Source: Streptococcus plurextorum DSM 22810 | GTDB taxonomy: Bacteria > Bacillota > Bacilli > Lactobacillales > Streptococcaceae | DNA: 64,000 nt | Assembly (NCBI RefSeq): GCF_000423745.1 | Contig: NZ_AUIO01000006.1 | Location: 40,671-104,670 of the forward strand | Reading direction: 5' to 3' | Program-made: the position numbers and the translations under genes | Shown: in pieces, positions 8,851-19,752 of the stretch | Layout: each line of letters opens with the position of its first letter | Position numbering within the stretch: the first letter of the stretch is position 1 | Notes under the pieces: generated by a model | Databases searched by the model: none | What the model saw: only the letters and a program-made list of their open reading frames with translations | What the model was told of the DNA's origin: nothing

Positions 8851-10023
8851 ATGAATACAGAACAATTAACACAGGCATTTGAAGGCGTTTTTGGTGTGGC
8901 ACCAGATGCGACTTTCTTTTCACCAGGGCGTATCAACCTGATTGGAGAACACACAGACTATAATGGTGGTCACGTCTTTCCAGCAGCTATCACACTGGGA
9001 ACTTACGGGGCGGCACGCAAGCGTGATGACAGAAGGCTCCGCTTTTTCTCTGGAAATTTTGAACATCTAGGGATCCTAGAAGTGAGCTTAGATGAGCTGG
9101 TCTTTAAAAAAGAAGACAACTGGACCAATTACCCTAAAGGGGTGATTAAGTTTTTGAAAGAAGCAGGGCACAGTATCGAGGCAGGGCTAGATGTTTATGT
9201 GTATGGCAATATACCGAATGGCTCAGGTCTGTCTTCGTCAGCTTCCTTGGAGCTATTAATTGGTGTTATCTGTGAGGAACTGTTTGACCTCAAGCTCGAA
9301 CGTCTTGATCTGGTTAAGATTGGGAAACAAACCGAGAATCACTTTATCGGGGTTAATTCGGGCATCATGGACCAGTTTGCCATCGGTATGGGAGCTGACA
9401 AGCAAGCCATCTATCTGGATACCAATACCTTGGAATATGATTTGGTACCACTTGACCTAGGTGATTATGTCGTGGTGATTATGAACACCAATAAACGCCG
9501 TGAGCTAGCAGATTCTAAGTATAACGAACGTCGCGCGGAGTGTGAAAAGGCGGTTGAGGAGCTGAATCATCTTTTAGACATTGACCATCTAGGTGTTTTG
9601 GATGAAGCTTTGTTTGATCAGTATGCTTATTTGATTCAGGATGGAGACCGTATTAAGCGGGCTCGCCACGCTGTTTCTGAAAATCAACGTACTTTGAAGG
9701 CTAAGGCAGCTTTGATAGCAGGAGATTTAGAGCAGTTTGGACGTTTAATCAATGCGTCTCATGTGTCTTTGGAACATGATTACCAAGTAACAGGTATTGA
9801 GCTAGATACACTGGTTCATACTGCTTGGGATCAACCTGGTGTGCTGGGGGCTCGTATGACGGGAGCAGGTTTTGGTGGCTGTGCTATTGCCATTGTCCAT
9901 AAAGACGAGGTCGAGGCCTTCACAGCAACTGTTGGCAAAACCTATGAAGAAAAAATTGGCTATGCACCAGCATTTTATCTAGCAGAAGTAGCAGGTGGAA
10001 GCCGCGTATTATCTAGAAGGTAG
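8851..10023 (+). CDS. galK: Galactokinase
   Basis: Phosphorylates alpha-galactose to galactose-1-phosphate, first committed step of the Leloir pathway. GHMP kinase fold: the galactokinase signature [13 protein letters not shown] is near residues 28-40, the ATP-binding [11 protein letters not shown] loop near 117-127, and the C-terminal [15 protein letters not shown] motif near 332-346. 390 residues, normal length. First gene of galKTE, with AAGGAG before the ATG; galT starts 3 bases after its stop. Confidence 0.97.
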   Translation: MNTEQLTQAFEGVFGVAPDATFFSPGRINLIGEHTDYNGGHVFPAAITLGTYGAARKRDDRRLRFFSGNFEHLGILEVSLDELVFKKEDNWTNYPKGVIKFLKEAGHSIEAGLDVYVYGNIPNGSGLSSSASLELLIGVICEELFDLKLERLDLVKIGKQTENHFIGVNSGIMDQFAIGMGADKQAIYLDTNTLEYDLVPLDLGDYVVVIMNTNKRRELADSKYNERRAECEKAVEELNHLLDIDHLGVLDEALFDQYAYLIQDGDRIKRARHAVSENQRTLKAKAALIAGDLEQFGRLINASHVSLEHDYQVTGIELDTLVHTAWDQPGVLGARMTGAGFGGCAIAIVHKDEVEAFTATVGKTYEEKIGYAPAFYLAEVAGGSRVLSRR

Positions 10024-10026
10024 GCT

Positions 10027-11487
10027 ATGACATTATTGGAAAACTTTGTCGCAGGCATTATTGCCAATAGCGACTATACGGATATGGATACTTATTACCT
10101 GACCAATCGTCTATTGGCATTGGTGGGTGAGGAAAATATAGAACAAGACAGTTCTGAGACAGATTTGATTAAGCTCAAAGATCAGCTGGTAGAGCTTGCA
10201 GTGGTCAACGGCCGTTGTGGTGTTCTTGAGGAGGAAAAAAACTGTCTGGGTGCAGAGCTCATGAATTTTATAACGCCGATTCCAAGTCTGCTTAATCAGA
10301 GATTCTGGAAGACCTATGAGGAGAGCCCAGAGCAGGCTGTGGCAGATTTTTACGCCCTTAGCCAGCGAAATGATTACATAAAAGTAGAGGCGATTGCTAA
10401 AAACATTGCCTTTTCAACCCCTTCTCCATATGGGGACATGCAGATTACCATCAATTTGTCCAAACCAGAAAAAGATCCAAAGGCTATTGCAGCAGCCAAG
10501 TTGGCACCTAGCTCTGACTATCCTAAATGCCAACTCTGTATGGAAAATGAGGGCTATCAAGGCCGCATCAATCATCCAGACCGTGCCAATCACAGGATTA
10601 TCCGTATGGCTTTAGGACAAGAAGAGTGGGGCTTTCAGTACTCGCCTTATGCTTATTTTAACGAACACTGCATTTACCTCAATACCCAGCATCTCCCTAT
10701 GGTCATTAGTCGCGACAGCTTTAGTCAGTTGCTAGACATTGTGGCTCTTTTCCCGGGTTATTTTGCGGGTTCAAATGCCGATTTGCCAATCGTTGGTGGC
10801 TCCATTTTGACCCATAATCACTATCAAGGTGGGCGACACACTTTTCCTATGGAAATAGCAGAGCTAAAAGAGCGCTTTACCTTTGAAGGCTTTGAGGATG
10901 TGGAAGCTGGTATTGTCAATTGGCCGATGTCAGTTATTCGTTTGACCGCTTCTAGTAAGGACAGACTTGTTGAATTGGCCGATAAAATCCGTTTGGCTTG
11001 GAGAGATTATTCGGATGCGTCAGCTGATATTCTAGCTTATACAAACGACACACCGCATCATACAGTGACCCCTATCGCTCGTAAAAAAGCAGGACTCTTT
11101 CAGATAGATTTGGTTCTGCGAGATAATCATACCTCAGAAGAGCATCCAGACGGCGTTTACCATCCCCACAAAGATGTGCAACACATAAAAAAAGAAAATA
11201 TTGGCTTAATAGAAGTGATGGGATTGGCGATTTTGCCGCCACGCCTGAAAGCAGAACTGCAAGAGGTTGAAAAATATCTTTTAGGCGAGTATAATGAAAT
11301 AGCTGATTATCACAAGCAGTGGGCAGATAATATTAAGGCGTCGAATCCGTCCTTAACGGCAGACAATGTGACTAGACTGGTCCAAAATGCTGTAGGTCAG
11401 ACCTTTGTCCGAGTTCTTGAAGATGCAGGCGTCTACAAAAACACAGCCGATTTTATGCGCTTTGTTAAAACTGTAGGTATTTTATAA
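10027..11487 (+). CDS. galT: UDP-glucose--hexose-1-phosphate uridylyltransferase, class II
   Basis: Exchanges UMP between UDP-glucose and galactose-1-phosphate, giving UDP-galactose and glucose-1-phosphate. At 486 residues it belongs to the longer Gram-positive class II GalT, distinct from the ~350-residue E. coli type. Visible segments include [38 protein letters not shown] and [12 protein letters not shown], consistent with the histidine-rich active-site regions. It is separated from galE by 101 bases that can fold into a three-way junction. Confidence 0.95.
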   Translation: MTLLENFVAGIIANSDYTDMDTYYLTNRLLALVGEENIEQDSSETDLIKLKDQLVELAVVNGRCGVLEEEKNCLGAELMNFITPIPSLLNQRFWKTYEESPEQAVADFYALSQRNDYIKVEAIAKNIAFSTPSPYGDMQITINLSKPEKDPKAIAAAKLAPSSDYPKCQLCMENEGYQGRINHPDRANHRIIRMALGQEEWGFQYSPYAYFNEHCIYLNTQHLPMVISRDSFSQLLDIVALFPGYFAGSNADLPIVGGSILTHNHYQGGRHTFPMEIAELKERFTFEGFEDVEAGIVNWPMSVIRLTASSKDRLVELADKIRLAWRDYSDASADILAYTNDTPHHTVTPIARKKAGLFQIDLVLRDNHTSEEHPDGVYHPHKDVQHIKKENIGLIEVMGLAILPPRLKAELQEVEKYLLGEYNEIADYHKQWADNIKASNPSLTADNVTRLVQNAVGQTFVRVLEDAGVYKNTADFMRFVKTVGIL

Positions 11488-11498
11488 TAGTGACTAGA

Positions 11499-11588
11499 GA
11501 AAGGAAGCGGTTGTCTCCTGTGAAAGTGGGAGAGAAAGATTGCTAGCGCCATGCAAAATGGCAATCTGACAACCTAGGTATCATAAAG
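11499..11588 (+). promoter_or_regulatory. Structured leader between galT and galE
   Basis: An SD-like GAAAGGAAG (11499-11507) is followed not by ATG but by about 80 foldable bases. GGTTG (11509-11513) pairs with CAACC (11570-11574). Inside are TCTCC/GGAGA (11514-11518 with 11529-11533) and a bulged hairpin AGATT+GCCAT (11537-11541, 11548-11552) with the continuous strand 11558-11567. CTAGGTATC (11574-11582) then leads to ATG 11589, giving only a weak AGGT as local SD. There is no T tract, so it is not a simple terminator. Confidence 0.55.
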
Positions 11589-12587
11589 ATGGCAGTAGTA
11601 GTGCTTGGAGGGGCTGGTTACATCGGCTCTCATATGGTTGATCGCCTCATTTCAGAAGGTAAAGAAGAGGTTATTGTCGTTGATAATTTAGTAACAGGGC
11701 ACCGTGCAGCGGTGCATCCTGAGGCTAAATTTTATGAGGGTGATCTAGCCGATAAGGCTTTTATGCGAAAGGTTTTCAAGGAAAATCCCGAGGTCGATGC
11801 CGTGATTCATTTTGCAGCATATTCCTTAGTTGCTGAATCCATGGCAGAACCCCTTAAATATTTTGATAACAATACTGCTGGTATGGTTAATTTACTAGAG
11901 GTTATGAGAGAATGTGGTGTTAAGCATATTGTCTTTTCATCAACAGCTGCTACCTACGGCATTCCAGAGCAAATTCCAATTTTGGAGACAACACCGCAGC
12001 GTCCGATAAATCCTTACGGAGAAAGTAAGCTCATGATGGAGACTATCATGAAATGGTCTGATCAAGCTTATGGGATTACATTTGTAGCGCTACGCTACTT
12101 CAACGTGGCTGGTGCTAAGCCGGATGGTTCTATCGGCGAGGATCATGGACCAGAGACACACTTGCTTCCAATCATTTTGCAAGTCGCTCAAGGAGAACGT
12201 GAGAAAATCATGATTTTCGGTGATGACTATGACACGCCAGACGGGACAAATGTTCGTGATTATGTTCATCCATTTGACTTAGCAGATGCCCACACCTTGG
12301 CTGTGGCATATCTTCGCAATGGCGGAGCATCAACGGCATTCAACCTAGGCTCATCAACCGGGTTTTCAAATCTCGAAATCCTAGAAGCGGCACGAAAAGT
12401 AACTGGTAAGGAGATTCCAGCAGAGTTAGCTGACCGTCGTCCAGGGGACCCAGATACTTTGATTGCCAGTTCAGAAAAAGCTCGTGCAGTTTTAGGCTGG
12501 AAGCCACAATTTGACAATATCGAAAAAATCATCGAAACAGCTTGGGCATGGCATTCAAACCACCCAAATGGCTATAACGATAGATAA
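11589..12587 (+). CDS. galE: UDP-glucose 4-epimerase
   Basis: Interconverts UDP-galactose and UDP-glucose with bound NAD; closes the Leloir cycle and feeds cell-wall polysaccharide synthesis. Extended short-chain dehydrogenase: the GGAGYIGS nucleotide motif is at residues 7-14, SSTAATYG carries the catalytic Ser/Thr, and Y143-G-E-S-K147 is the catalytic pair. 332 residues, normal. ATG 11589 matches family N-termini although the local SD is poor. Confidence 0.96.
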   Translation: MAVVVLGGAGYIGSHMVDRLISEGKEEVIVVDNLVTGHRAAVHPEAKFYEGDLADKAFMRKVFKENPEVDAVIHFAAYSLVAESMAEPLKYFDNNTAGMVNLLEVMRECGVKHIVFSSTAATYGIPEQIPILETTPQRPINPYGESKLMMETIMKWSDQAYGITFVALRYFNVAGAKPDGSIGEDHGPETHLLPIILQVAQGEREKIMIFGDDYDTPDGTNVRDYVHPFDLADAHTLAVAYLRNGGASTAFNLGSSTGFSNLEILEAARKVTGKEIPAELADRRPGDPDTLIASSEKARAVLGWKPQFDNIEKIIETAWAWHSNHPNGYNDR

Positions 12588-12591
12588 GTTG

Positions 12592-12612
12592 AGCCTCGAA
12601 AGAGGCTTTTTG
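12592..12612 (+). terminator. Terminator of the gal operon
   Basis: AGCCTC (12592-12597), GAAA tetraloop, GAGGCT (12602-12607), then TTTTT. Confidence 0.9.
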
Positions 12613-12648
12613 ATTTCTTTCTTGAAAATAGCAGAGCAGAGACCTTTG

Positions 12649-12657
12649 TGATATAAT
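12649..12657 (+). promoter_or_regulatory. Extended -10 promoter of gatCAB
   Basis: TGA followed by TATAAT (12652-12657), about 36 bases before gatC; the -35 is not clear. Confidence 0.65.
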
Positions 12658-12692
12658 AAAAAAGACTATCTAAATTAAATGGAGAAAATGGG

Positions 12693-12995
12693 ATGAAAAT
12701 TACCGAAGCAGAAGTTCGTCACGTGGCGAATTTGTCTAAGTTATCTTTTTCAGATGCAGAGACCGCTGAATTTGCGACGACCCTATCAAAAATTGTTGAT
12801 ATGGTTGAGCTTTTAAACGAAGTAGATACAGAAGGAGTTGCTATCACAACGACCATGGCGGACCGAAAGACTGTCATGCGAGCAGATGTGGCAGAAGCAG
12901 GTACGGAGCGCGAGCTATTGTTTAAAAATGTGCCGGAAAAAGAAAATAACTACATCAGAGTTCCAGCAATCCTAGATGACGGAGGTGACGCTTAA
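12693..12995 (+). CDS. gatC: Asp-tRNA(Asn)/Glu-tRNA(Gln) amidotransferase subunit C
   Basis: Small 100-residue subunit that wraps around GatA and stabilises the amidotransferase. It has the typical start [21 protein letters not shown] and the C-terminal [10 protein letters not shown] segment. First gene of gatCAB; its stop overlaps the gatA start by one base (TAATG), so the genes are tightly coupled. Confidence 0.95.
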   Translation: MKITEAEVRHVANLSKLSFSDAETAEFATTLSKIVDMVELLNEVDTEGVAITTTMADRKTVMRADVAEAGTERELLFKNVPEKENNYIRVPAILDDGGDA

Positions 12996-14461
12996 TGTCT
13001 TTCAACCATAAATCAATCGAAGAATTACACCATCTTCTGGTCAACAAGGAGATTTCTGCAACGGAATTAACCAAGGCAACCTTAGAAGACATCAAGGCGC
13101 GTGAAGGTGCCATGAATGCTTTTGTGACCATCGCTGAAGAAGCGGCTTTGGCGCAAGCGCAAGCTATTGATGAAAAAGGCATTGATGCCGATAACCTCAT
13201 GGCTGGTATTCCACTTGCTGTTAAGGATAATATCTCTACCAAAGGGATTTTGACAACGGCAGCCTCAAAGATGCTATACAATTATGAGCCAATCTTTGAT
13301 GCGACAGCGGTGGCTCAAGCCTATGCTAAGGATATGATTGTCATCGGAAAAACCAATATGGACGAGTTTGCTATGGGTGGTTCTGGTGAGACGTCATACT
13401 TTGGAGCGACTAAGAATGCTTGGGATCAGACTAAAGTTCCTGGTGGGTCATCGAGTGGTTCGGCATCAGCTGTTGCTTCGGGACAAGTTCGTCTGTCGCT
13501 AGGTTCAGATACGGGTGGATCTATTCGTCAGCCGGCTGCTTTTAGCGGTATTGTGGGGATGAAGCCGACTTATGGTACCGTTTCGCGTTTTGGTTTAATT
13601 GCTTTTGGATCATCCTTTGACCAAATCGGTCCTTTCTCTCAGACGGTTAAGGAAAATGCACAGCTGCTAAATGTTATTTCTGGAAGTGATGTGAAGGACT
13701 CTACTTCTGCCCCGATTCAGATTGCAGACTTTGCTAGCAAAATTGGTCAAGAGATTAAAGGGCTTAAAATCGCCCTTCCAAAAGAATACCTTGGTGAGGG
13801 TATTGATCCAAAAATCAAGGAAAATATCTTGTCTGCGGCTAAGCATTTTGAAAAATTAGGAGCTGTTGTCGAAGAGGTGAGCCTACCACATTCTAAATAT
13901 GGTGTGGCGGTTTACTACATTATTGCTTCGTCTGAGGCTTCTTCAAACCTGCAACGTTTTGATGGCATCCGCTACGGTTTTCGTGCTGAAGATGCCAAAA
14001 ATCTGGAAGAAATCTACGTTAAGACGCGTAGCCAAGGGTTCGGTGATGAGGTTAAACGTCGCATTATGTTAGGAACCTTTAGCTTGTCTTCTGGTTACTA
14101 CGATGCTTACTTTAAGAAAGCTGGTCAGGTTCGTACCTTGATTATTGAGGATTTCAATAAGGTCTTTGCAGACTATGATTTGATTTTAGGGCCAACGGCG
14201 CCGACAGTTGCCTTTGATTTGGATTCGCTTAGTCATGATCCTGTGGCGATGTATTTGGCAGATCTTTTGACGATTCCAGTCAACTTAGCTGGTCTTCCTG
14301 GGATTTCTATCCCGTCAGGATTTGTAGATGGGTTGCCGGTCGGACTTCAACTTATCGGACCAAAATACAGTGAAGAGACCATTTACCAAGCTGCGGCTGC
14401 TTTTGAAGCGACGACAGATTATCACAAACAGCAACCAAGTATTTTTGGAGGAGGTAACTAA
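12995..14461 (+). CDS. gatA: Asp-tRNA(Asn)/Glu-tRNA(Gln) amidotransferase subunit A
   Basis: Glutaminase/amidase subunit that releases ammonia from glutamine and passes it to GatB. Amidase-signature family with Ser-cisSer-Lys catalysis: the lysine region is [12 protein letters not shown], and the serine-rich signature [12 protein letters not shown] is followed by [15 protein letters not shown]. 488 residues, normal. It overlaps both gatC and gatB by one base. Together with the non-discriminating GltX above it supplies Gln-tRNA-Gln. Confidence 0.97.
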   Translation: MSFNHKSIEELHHLLVNKEISATELTKATLEDIKAREGAMNAFVTIAEEAALAQAQAIDEKGIDADNLMAGIPLAVKDNISTKGILTTAASKMLYNYEPIFDATAVAQAYAKDMIVIGKTNMDEFAMGGSGETSYFGATKNAWDQTKVPGGSSSGSASAVASGQVRLSLGSDTGGSIRQPAAFSGIVGMKPTYGTVSRFGLIAFGSSFDQIGPFSQTVKENAQLLNVISGSDVKDSTSAPIQIADFASKIGQEIKGLKIALPKEYLGEGIDPKIKENILSAAKHFEKLGAVVEEVSLPHSKYGVAVYYIIASSEASSNLQRFDGIRYGFRAEDAKNLEEIYVKTRSQGFGDEVKRRIMLGTFSLSSGYYDAYFKKAGQVRTLIIEDFNKVFADYDLILGPTAPTVAFDLDSLSHDPVAMYLADLLTIPVNLAGLPGISIPSGFVDGLPVGLQLIGPKYSEETIYQAAAAFEATTDYHKQQPSIFGGGN

Positions 14462-15900
14462 TGAACTTTGAAACCATTATCGGACTTGAAGTCCACGTAG
14501 AGCTCAACACAAACTCCAAGATTTTTTCGCCTTCATCAGCTCATTTTGGTCAAGAGCAAAATGCCAATACCAATGTGATTGACTGGTCTTTCCCTGGTGT
14601 TCTTCCGGTTATGAATAAGGGCGTTATTGATGCTGGTATTAAAGCGGCTTTGGCGCTTAATATGGACATTCATCAACACATGCACTTTGACCGAAAAAAT
14701 TACTTCTATCCAGATAATCCAAAAGCTTATCAGATTTCACAATTTGATGAACCTATCGGTTATAATGGTTGGATTGATATTCAACTAGAAGATGGGACGA
14801 CTAAGAAAATTGGTATTGAACGCGCTCATTTGGAAGAAGATGCCGGGAAAAATACTCACGGAACAGATGGCTATTCTTACGTGGACCTCAATCGCCAAGG
14901 GGTTCCATTGATTGAGATTGTCTCTCATGCGGATATGCGCTCGCCAGAGGAGGCCTATGCCTACTTGACAGCTCTTAAAGAGATTATCCAATACACAGGC
15001 ATTTCAGATGTTAAGATGGAAGAAGGTTCTATGCGTGTGGATGCCAATATTTCCCTTCGCCCTTACGGCCAGGAAAAATTTGGAACTAAGACTGAGCTGA
15101 AAAACCTGAACTCTTTCTCGAATGTCCGCAAAGGTCTTGAGTATGAGGTTGAGCGTCAAGCGAAAATTCTTCGTAGTGGAGGGGTTATCCGTCAAGAAAC
15201 ACGCCGTTACGATGAGGCCAACAAAGCGACAATCCTCATGCGTGTCAAGGAAGGGGCGGCAGATTACCGCTATTTCCCTGAGCCAGATCTTCCTCTCTAT
15301 GAGATTTCGGATGAATGGATTGAAGAGATGCGTGCTCAGTTGCCTAAATTTCCAGCCCAACGTCGCGCCAGCTATGTTACTGAACTTGGATTGTCCGACT
15401 ATGATGCTGGTCAGTTGACAGCTACCAAGGCTCTTTCTGATTTCTTTGAAAAAGCAGTCGCTGTTGGTGGCGATGCCAAGCAGGTATCAAACTGGCTACA
15501 GGGTGAAGTGGCTCAGTTCTTAAACGCAGAGCAGAAAACTATCGAAGACATCAAACTAACCCCAGAAAATCTAGTTGAAATGATTGCCTTAATCGCTGAT
15601 GGCACCATCTCATCTAAGATTGCCAAAAAAGTCTTTGTACACTTGGCTAAAGAAGGCGGTTCAGCAAAAGCTTATGTTGAAAAAGCAGGTTTGGTGCAGG
15701 TATCAGATCCAGCTGTCTTGATTCCAATTATCCATCAAGTCTTTGCTGATAACGAAGCTGCGGTCGCTGACTTCAAATCAGGAAAACGCAATGCCGACAA
15801 AGCCTTTACAGGTTTCCTTATGAAGGCTACCAAAGGTCAAGCCAACCCACAAGTTGCACAGCAATTGCTAGCACAAGAGCTCCAAAAATTGTTAGATTAA
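14461..15900 (+). CDS. gatB: Asp-tRNA(Asn)/Glu-tRNA(Gln) amidotransferase subunit B
   Basis: tRNA-binding subunit that activates the misacylated glutamate or aspartate with ATP and amidates it. The cradle domain begins [18 protein letters not shown] and includes [17 protein letters not shown] and [15 protein letters not shown]. The C-terminal helical and YqeY-like tail domain ends at residue 479, full length. Start overlaps gatA by one base; a terminator follows directly. Confidence 0.97.
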   Translation: MNFETIIGLEVHVELNTNSKIFSPSSAHFGQEQNANTNVIDWSFPGVLPVMNKGVIDAGIKAALALNMDIHQHMHFDRKNYFYPDNPKAYQISQFDEPIGYNGWIDIQLEDGTTKKIGIERAHLEEDAGKNTHGTDGYSYVDLNRQGVPLIEIVSHADMRSPEEAYAYLTALKEIIQYTGISDVKMEEGSMRVDANISLRPYGQEKFGTKTELKNLNSFSNVRKGLEYEVERQAKILRSGGVIRQETRRYDEANKATILMRVKEGAADYRYFPEPDLPLYEISDEWIEEMRAQLPKFPAQRRASYVTELGLSDYDAGQLTATKALSDFFEKAVAVGGDAKQVSNWLQGEVAQFLNAEQKTIEDIKLTPENLVEMIALIADGTISSKIAKKVFVHLAKEGGSAKAYVEKAGLVQVSDPAVLIPIIHQVFADNEAAVADFKSGKRNADKAFTGFLMKATKGQANPQVAQQLLAQELQKLLD

Positions 15901-15903
15901 GTC

Positions 15904-15945
15904 AAAAAGCCCCACTTCATCATCAACATGAATTGGGGTTTTATT
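15904..15945 (+). terminator. Terminator of gatCAB
   Basis: CCCCA-c-TTCAT (15910-15920) pairs with ATGAA-t-TGGGG (15928-15938), one internal mismatch, then TTTTATT. Confidence 0.85.
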
Positions 15946-16420
15946 ATCAGCTAAAGCAGGAATTTTATTGAAAAATGAGGTGGTGTACGGCATAATGCAG
16001 CTAGAAAATGTTGTGGAGAATTCACCTGGAAAAGAGAAATCCTTGCCGCTCTTGCCTCTGATGATTTTGTAGAGCCTGTGGTGCAAAAACCAAAGCCATC
16101 TTCCTTTCTCGCTTACAAGAGCGTCATCAACCGGCCCTCAAGAACTCACCTTGCCAATTGAACAGTTGGATTTTGGTCCTATAGGGCCAATTTGAATTTT
16201 TAGAACACTAGTAAATGACGTGCGAAGTGCACAAGATGTCGTTATCGATTTTGCGAGCGAAAGTGAACATCATCAGATACTTTTCGCTACTAGGAATCTT
16301 TGCGACTTTAGACTCAACAATGAGTTATGACATTAAGGAGGCGGTCACTACCATCCCTACCACGCAAGAAAAGTGTCTAAAAGAATTTTTCATAAGGTTG
16401 GGTTCAGAAAAAACAGTGAA
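15946..16420 (+). other. Gene-free stretch with degraded coding-like sequence
   Basis: Nothing intact here. Short coding-like runs appear in different plus-strand frames, for instance ILAALASDDFVEPV near 16040-16080 and DVVIDFASESEHHQI near 16235-16280, broken by stops and frame changes. That is what an old pseudogene looks like, but I cannot name its parent. TTGGTCC (16173-16179) and GGGCCAA (16184-16190) form a hairpin. An open frame at 16215-16445 has no SD and no recognisable content. Confidence 0.35.
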
Positions 16421-16424
16421 AATA

Positions 16425-16433
16425 TGCTACAAT
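16425..16433 (+). promoter_or_regulatory. Extended -10 promoter of the EamA permease
   Basis: TGC followed by TACAAT (16428-16433), about 30 bases before the start. Confidence 0.6.
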
Positions 16434-16464
16434 AAAAGGAATTGAAGAAATGTGAGGAAAAAAT

Positions 16465-17379
16465 GTGTCTACGATGTTGAAGGGATCTTTGATGGTTATC
16501 ATTGCAGGGATTGCCTGGGGGCTTTCAGGCGTTTCAGGGCAATATTTAATGAGTCATGGCCTTCATGTTAACCTCTTGACTAGTCTGCGTCTACTGGTTT
16601 CAGGGGTTATTTTGCTGACGATGGTTTATGTCACAACTCCCCAAAAATTACAAGAGGCTTTAAGGCAAAAGTCTGTTTGGCTAGGAACAGCTTTGTTTAG
16701 TTTCTTTGGACTATTGTTAAATCAGTACGCCTACCTGAGTGCCATTCATTATACCAATGCTGGAACAGCCACTGTACTTCAATATCTGACTCCGGTTTTA
16801 TTGATGGTTTATGTGTGTTTAAAAAATCGAAACCTGCCAACAAAAAGTGAGATACTAGCAATTATTTTGGCAATTCTAGGGACTTATATCATTGCCACTC
16901 ATGGCGATTTAACTAAACTAGCTGTTACTCCTAAAGGACTTTTCTGGGGACTTTTGTCTGCCGTTACCTACGCTCTTTATATTCTTTTACCAGCAAAATT
17001 GATTAGAGAATGGGGAAGTTTGATTGTCATTGGCTTAGGAATGATGATGAGTGGGCTTGTCTTTCCAGTCGTCATTCAGGCTTGGCGTTATGATTTTTCC
17101 TGGACTATGGGAAATGGGCTTGCTTTGGTTGGCATTATCGGAATTGGTACTATTTTTGCTTATACGGTTTTCCTAAAGGGAACTAGCATTGTTGGCGCGG
17201 TGAAGGGAAGTCTGCTGGCAGCCGTTGAACCAGTAGCTTCTGTATTTTTTGGCATTCTTTTGTTGCAGGAACATTTCTACACGATTGATTTGGTAGGCAT
17301 GTTGCTTATCCTGATAGCTGTTTTCCTCATTTCGTACAGAGATTTATTAGCTGAAAAAAGAAAACATCAAAAAATCTAG
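16465..17379 (+). CDS. EamA/DMT-family permease
   Basis: 304-residue integral membrane protein of the drug/metabolite transporter superfamily with two EamA repeats, about ten membrane segments. The first repeat opens with MVIIAGIAWGLSGVSGQYLM and the second with LFWGLLSAVTYALYILLPAK. EPVASVFFGILLLQE near the C-terminus is typical of the second EamA domain. Substrate unknown; the family exports or imports amino acids, nucleotide sugars or choline-like compounds. Start taken as GTG 16465 with GAGG upstream; ATG 16474 is possible. Its stop codon lies in a bidirectional terminator. Confidence 0.88.
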   Translation: MSTMLKGSLMVIIAGIAWGLSGVSGQYLMSHGLHVNLLTSLRLLVSGVILLTMVYVTTPQKLQEALRQKSVWLGTALFSFFGLLLNQYAYLSAIHYTNAGTATVLQYLTPVLLMVYVCLKNRNLPTKSEILAIILAILGTYIIATHGDLTKLAVTPKGLFWGLLSAVTYALYILLPAKLIREWGSLIVIGLGMMMSGLVFPVVIQAWRYDFSWTMGNGLALVGIIGIGTIFAYTVFLKGTSIVGAVKGSLLAAVEPVASVFFGILLLQEHFYTIDLVGMLLILIAVFLISYRDLLAEKRKHQKI

Positions 17380-17397
17380 GCAGGCCTAGATTTTTTT
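17371..17397. terminator. Bidirectional terminator between the permease and aspartate kinase
   Basis: AAAATCTAGGC (17371-17381) and GCCTAGATTTT (17384-17394), extended by T and A tracts; shared by two convergent genes. Confidence 0.9.
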
Positions 17398-17400
17398 GTA

Positions 17401-18750
17401 TTAGCTGAAAAATGCTTGGTAGAGCGCTCGGATAGCTTTTTTCTCGTCCTCTGTTTTGATAACAAACATAACAGACACTTCGCTTGAACCTTGAGAAATC
17501 ATGACAAGGTTGATGCCCTCTTCTGATAAGGCTGTGGTTGCTGTGGCTGTTACCCCGATATGGTTTTTCATGTTTTCCCCAACAATCATGATAATGGAAA
17601 GATCGCGTTCAATAGCCACTTCATCAACTTCTAGTTTTCTCGTCAGTTGTGAGATGATTTCTTGTTCCTTGATAGGTGTCAATTCTCTACCACGGACAAT
17701 GATGGACATGTCATCGATACCGGTTGGCATATGTTCAAAACGAATGTTCAAATCTTCTAAAATTTGAAGCACTTTGCGACCGAAACCGACCTCTCGGTTC
17801 ATGAGGTATTTGGACATGTTGATGCTGACAAAGTTATCATCGCCAGAAATACCAACAACAGGCAGGCTTTGTCCAGAGTGTTTGAGGACAATTTGAGTTC
17901 CTGGATGAGTAGGGTTGTTGGTGTTTTTAATCACGAGAGGAATTTTGCCACGGTAAGCCGGAATCAAGGCTTCGTCATGAAGAACAGAGAAACCAGCGTA
18001 GGCTAGCTCGCGCATCTCTTTGTAGGTCAGCTCTTTGATTGAATGAGGTTGGTGGACAACACCAGGGTGTGCAGCAAAGATACCATCGACGTCGGTAAAG
18101 TTTTCATATAGATCAGCTTTAACCCCCGCAGCGATAATTGACCCTGTAATATCAGAGCCTCCACGAGAAAAGGTACAGATTTGTCCGTCTGTTGTAACAC
18201 CGAAGAATCCTGGAATCACCAAGATATCATCACTTTCAGCTAACTCTTCGATTTTATCGTAACTAGATGGTAAAATTCGGGCGTTACCTGGCTCGCTGGT
18301 TACGATAAGGCCTGCTTTTTTAGGATGAATATAGCGAGCGCTCAAACCTTCTTTGCGGAAGTACTCAGCGATTAATTTGGCATTATTATCTTCGCCGGCA
18401 GCCAAGAAGGTATCATATAAAAAGTCGTTACCCTCAATAGGGAGAGTTGCTAGCTGTTTGATAGCGTCAGCAATTTTCTCTAAAATACGATGAGAAAGGC
18501 CTAACTCATCAATAATGGCTTGATAACGGTCAATGATCCATTCTTGATCTTTGGTGACATCACGTTCAGCGATGTAATGCTTATAGTATTTGATCAGCGC
18601 ATCGGTCACTTTTGTATCATCACTGTTTCGTTTACCTGGCGCAGATACTACGACAAAACGACGGTCACTATCGCTCTTTACAATATCTAGCACTTTTTTG
18701 AGTTGCTGAGCAGAGGCCAAAGAACTTCCGCCAAATTTAATCACTTTCAT
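17401..18750 (-). CDS. Aspartate kinase, monofunctional
   Basis: Makes aspartyl-phosphate, entry to lysine, threonine, methionine and cell-wall lysine precursors. The amino-acid kinase domain starts KVIKFGGSS (2-9) and contains TFSRGGSDITG and LYENFTDVDGI. Two C-terminal ACT regions follow (VSINMSKYLMNREVGF... and IIMIVGENMKNHIG...), suggesting end-product feedback, effector unknown. I use ATG at 18750 (449 residues), preceded by AGAGGATC; an upstream in-frame Met at 18783 would add 11 non-conserved residues. Called thrA or lysC in different streptococci, so I leave the symbol blank. Confidence 0.94.
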   Translation of the reverse strand: MKVIKFGGSSLASAQQLKKVLDIVKSDSDRRFVVVSAPGKRNSDDTKVTDALIKYYKHYIAERDVTKDQEWIIDRYQAIIDELGLSHRILEKIADAIKQLATLPIEGNDFLYDTFLAAGEDNNAKLIAEYFRKEGLSARYIHPKKAGLIVTSEPGNARILPSSYDKIEELAESDDILVIPGFFGVTTDGQICTFSRGGSDITGSIIAAGVKADLYENFTDVDGIFAAHPGVVHQPHSIKELTYKEMRELAYAGFSVLHDEALIPAYRGKIPLVIKNTNNPTHPGTQIVLKHSGQSLPVVGISGDDNFVSINMSKYLMNREVGFGRKVLQILEDLNIRFEHMPTGIDDMSIIVRGRELTPIKEQEIISQLTRKLEVDEVAIERDLSIIMIVGENMKNHIGVTATATTALSEEGINLVMISQGSSEVSVMFVIKTEDEKKAIRALYQAFFS

Positions 18751-18869
18751 ATCAGATCCTCTAATCTTAAAAAATTGATACAATTATAGCAAAATTCAGA
18801 CTTTTTGTCAGCCACTTTGATGATTTTCTTGTGTGGGGATGAAGGAGTAGTCGAAAAGGCATTTTTTTC

Positions 18870-18897
18870 TTGCAAAATAGTTTTCTTTTGATATAAT
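18870..18897 (+). promoter_or_regulatory. Promoter of fabM
   Basis: TTGCAA (18870-18875), 16-base spacer, TATAAT (18892-18897) with extended TGA. The leader holds AAATCA-aa-TGATTT (18918-18931), an inverted repeat that does not match the FabT-type sites seen downstream. fabM thus appears to have a promoter separate from the FabT-controlled ones. Confidence 0.7.
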
Positions 18898-18948
18898 TTG
18901 AAATGTAAATTATTTGTAAATCAAATGATTTATTGAAAAGGAGGTTTT

Positions 18949-19743
18949 ATGACTTTTCAAAGCATTATTTATCAAGTCACAGATGATTTAGCCACTCTAA
19001 CCTTTAATCGGCCAGAGGTTTCAAATGGTTTCAATATTCCAATGTGCCAAGAGATTTTAGAAGCCTTGAGTCAAGCAGATAACGATGATACGGTTCGGTT
19101 GATCCGGATTGAAGCGACTGGTAAGGTCTTTTCAGTTGGTGGCGATTTAGCAGAAATGGAGCGGGCAGTAGCGGCAGATGATATTCAGTCTCTGGTAGAC
19201 ATTGCAAAGCTAGTGCAGGATATTGCCTTGAGAATGAAGCGAATCCCTAAGCCTATTGTGGTCTGTGTGGACGGACCTGTTGCTGGAGCAGCTTTTAACT
19301 TGGCATTGGCAGCTGATTTTTGTATAGCAAGTGACAAGGCCAAGTTTATCCAAGCATTTGTCAATGTTGGTTTGGCTCCAGATGCAGGTGGCTTATACCT
19401 ATTGATGCGGGCAGTTGGGATGAATCGTGCCACCCATTTGGTGATGACAGGAGAAGCCGTCTCAGCTGAAAAAGCTCTAGAATATGGATTTGTCTATAAA
19501 ACCTGTCAATCAGAAAAACTAGAGCAGACCAGCCAGCAACTGTTTAAGCGTTTAAGAAGAGGCTCCTTTAACTCTTATAGAGCCATGAAAGAGATGGTAT
19601 GGGGTAGCTTTTTCTCAGGTTGGGATGATTATGCTAAATTAGAATTAAACCTTCAGGAAACACTTGCTTTTAAGGATGATTTCAAAGAAGGAGTCAGGGC
19701 TTTTGCGGAACGCCGCCGTCCAAACTTTTCTGGAAAATGGTAG
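18949..19743 (+). CDS. fabM: Trans-2-decenoyl-ACP isomerase FabM
   Basis: Crotonase-fold enzyme, 264 residues. In streptococci FabM converts trans-2- to cis-3-decenoyl-ACP and so starts unsaturated fatty acid synthesis; species with it lack FabA. The oxyanion-hole segments are visible: [13 protein letters not shown] and [21 protein letters not shown]. The name rests on its position directly before fabT-fabH, the streptococcal arrangement; sequence alone would say enoyl-CoA hydratase/isomerase. Strong SD GGAGG. Confidence 0.9.
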   Translation: MTFQSIIYQVTDDLATLTFNRPEVSNGFNIPMCQEILEALSQADNDDTVRLIRIEATGKVFSVGGDLAEMERAVAADDIQSLVDIAKLVQDIALRMKRIPKPIVVCVDGPVAGAAFNLALAADFCIASDKAKFIQAFVNVGLAPDAGGLYLLMRAVGMNRATHLVMTGEAVSAEKALEYGFVYKTCQSEKLEQTSQQLFKRLRRGSFNSYRAMKEMVWGSFFSGWDDYAKLELNLQETLAFKDDFKEGVRAFAERRRPNFSGKW

Positions 19744-19752
19744 CGACAATCT

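Noticed and set aside
15892..16086. 64-codon minus-strand frame over the gatB terminator
   Set aside because: Covers the terminator hairpin and the gatB end, with no SD or recognisable motif.
16215..16445. 76-codon open frame before the EamA permease
   Set aside because: No SD, no recognisable protein content, and it spans the decayed stretch and the permease promoter.
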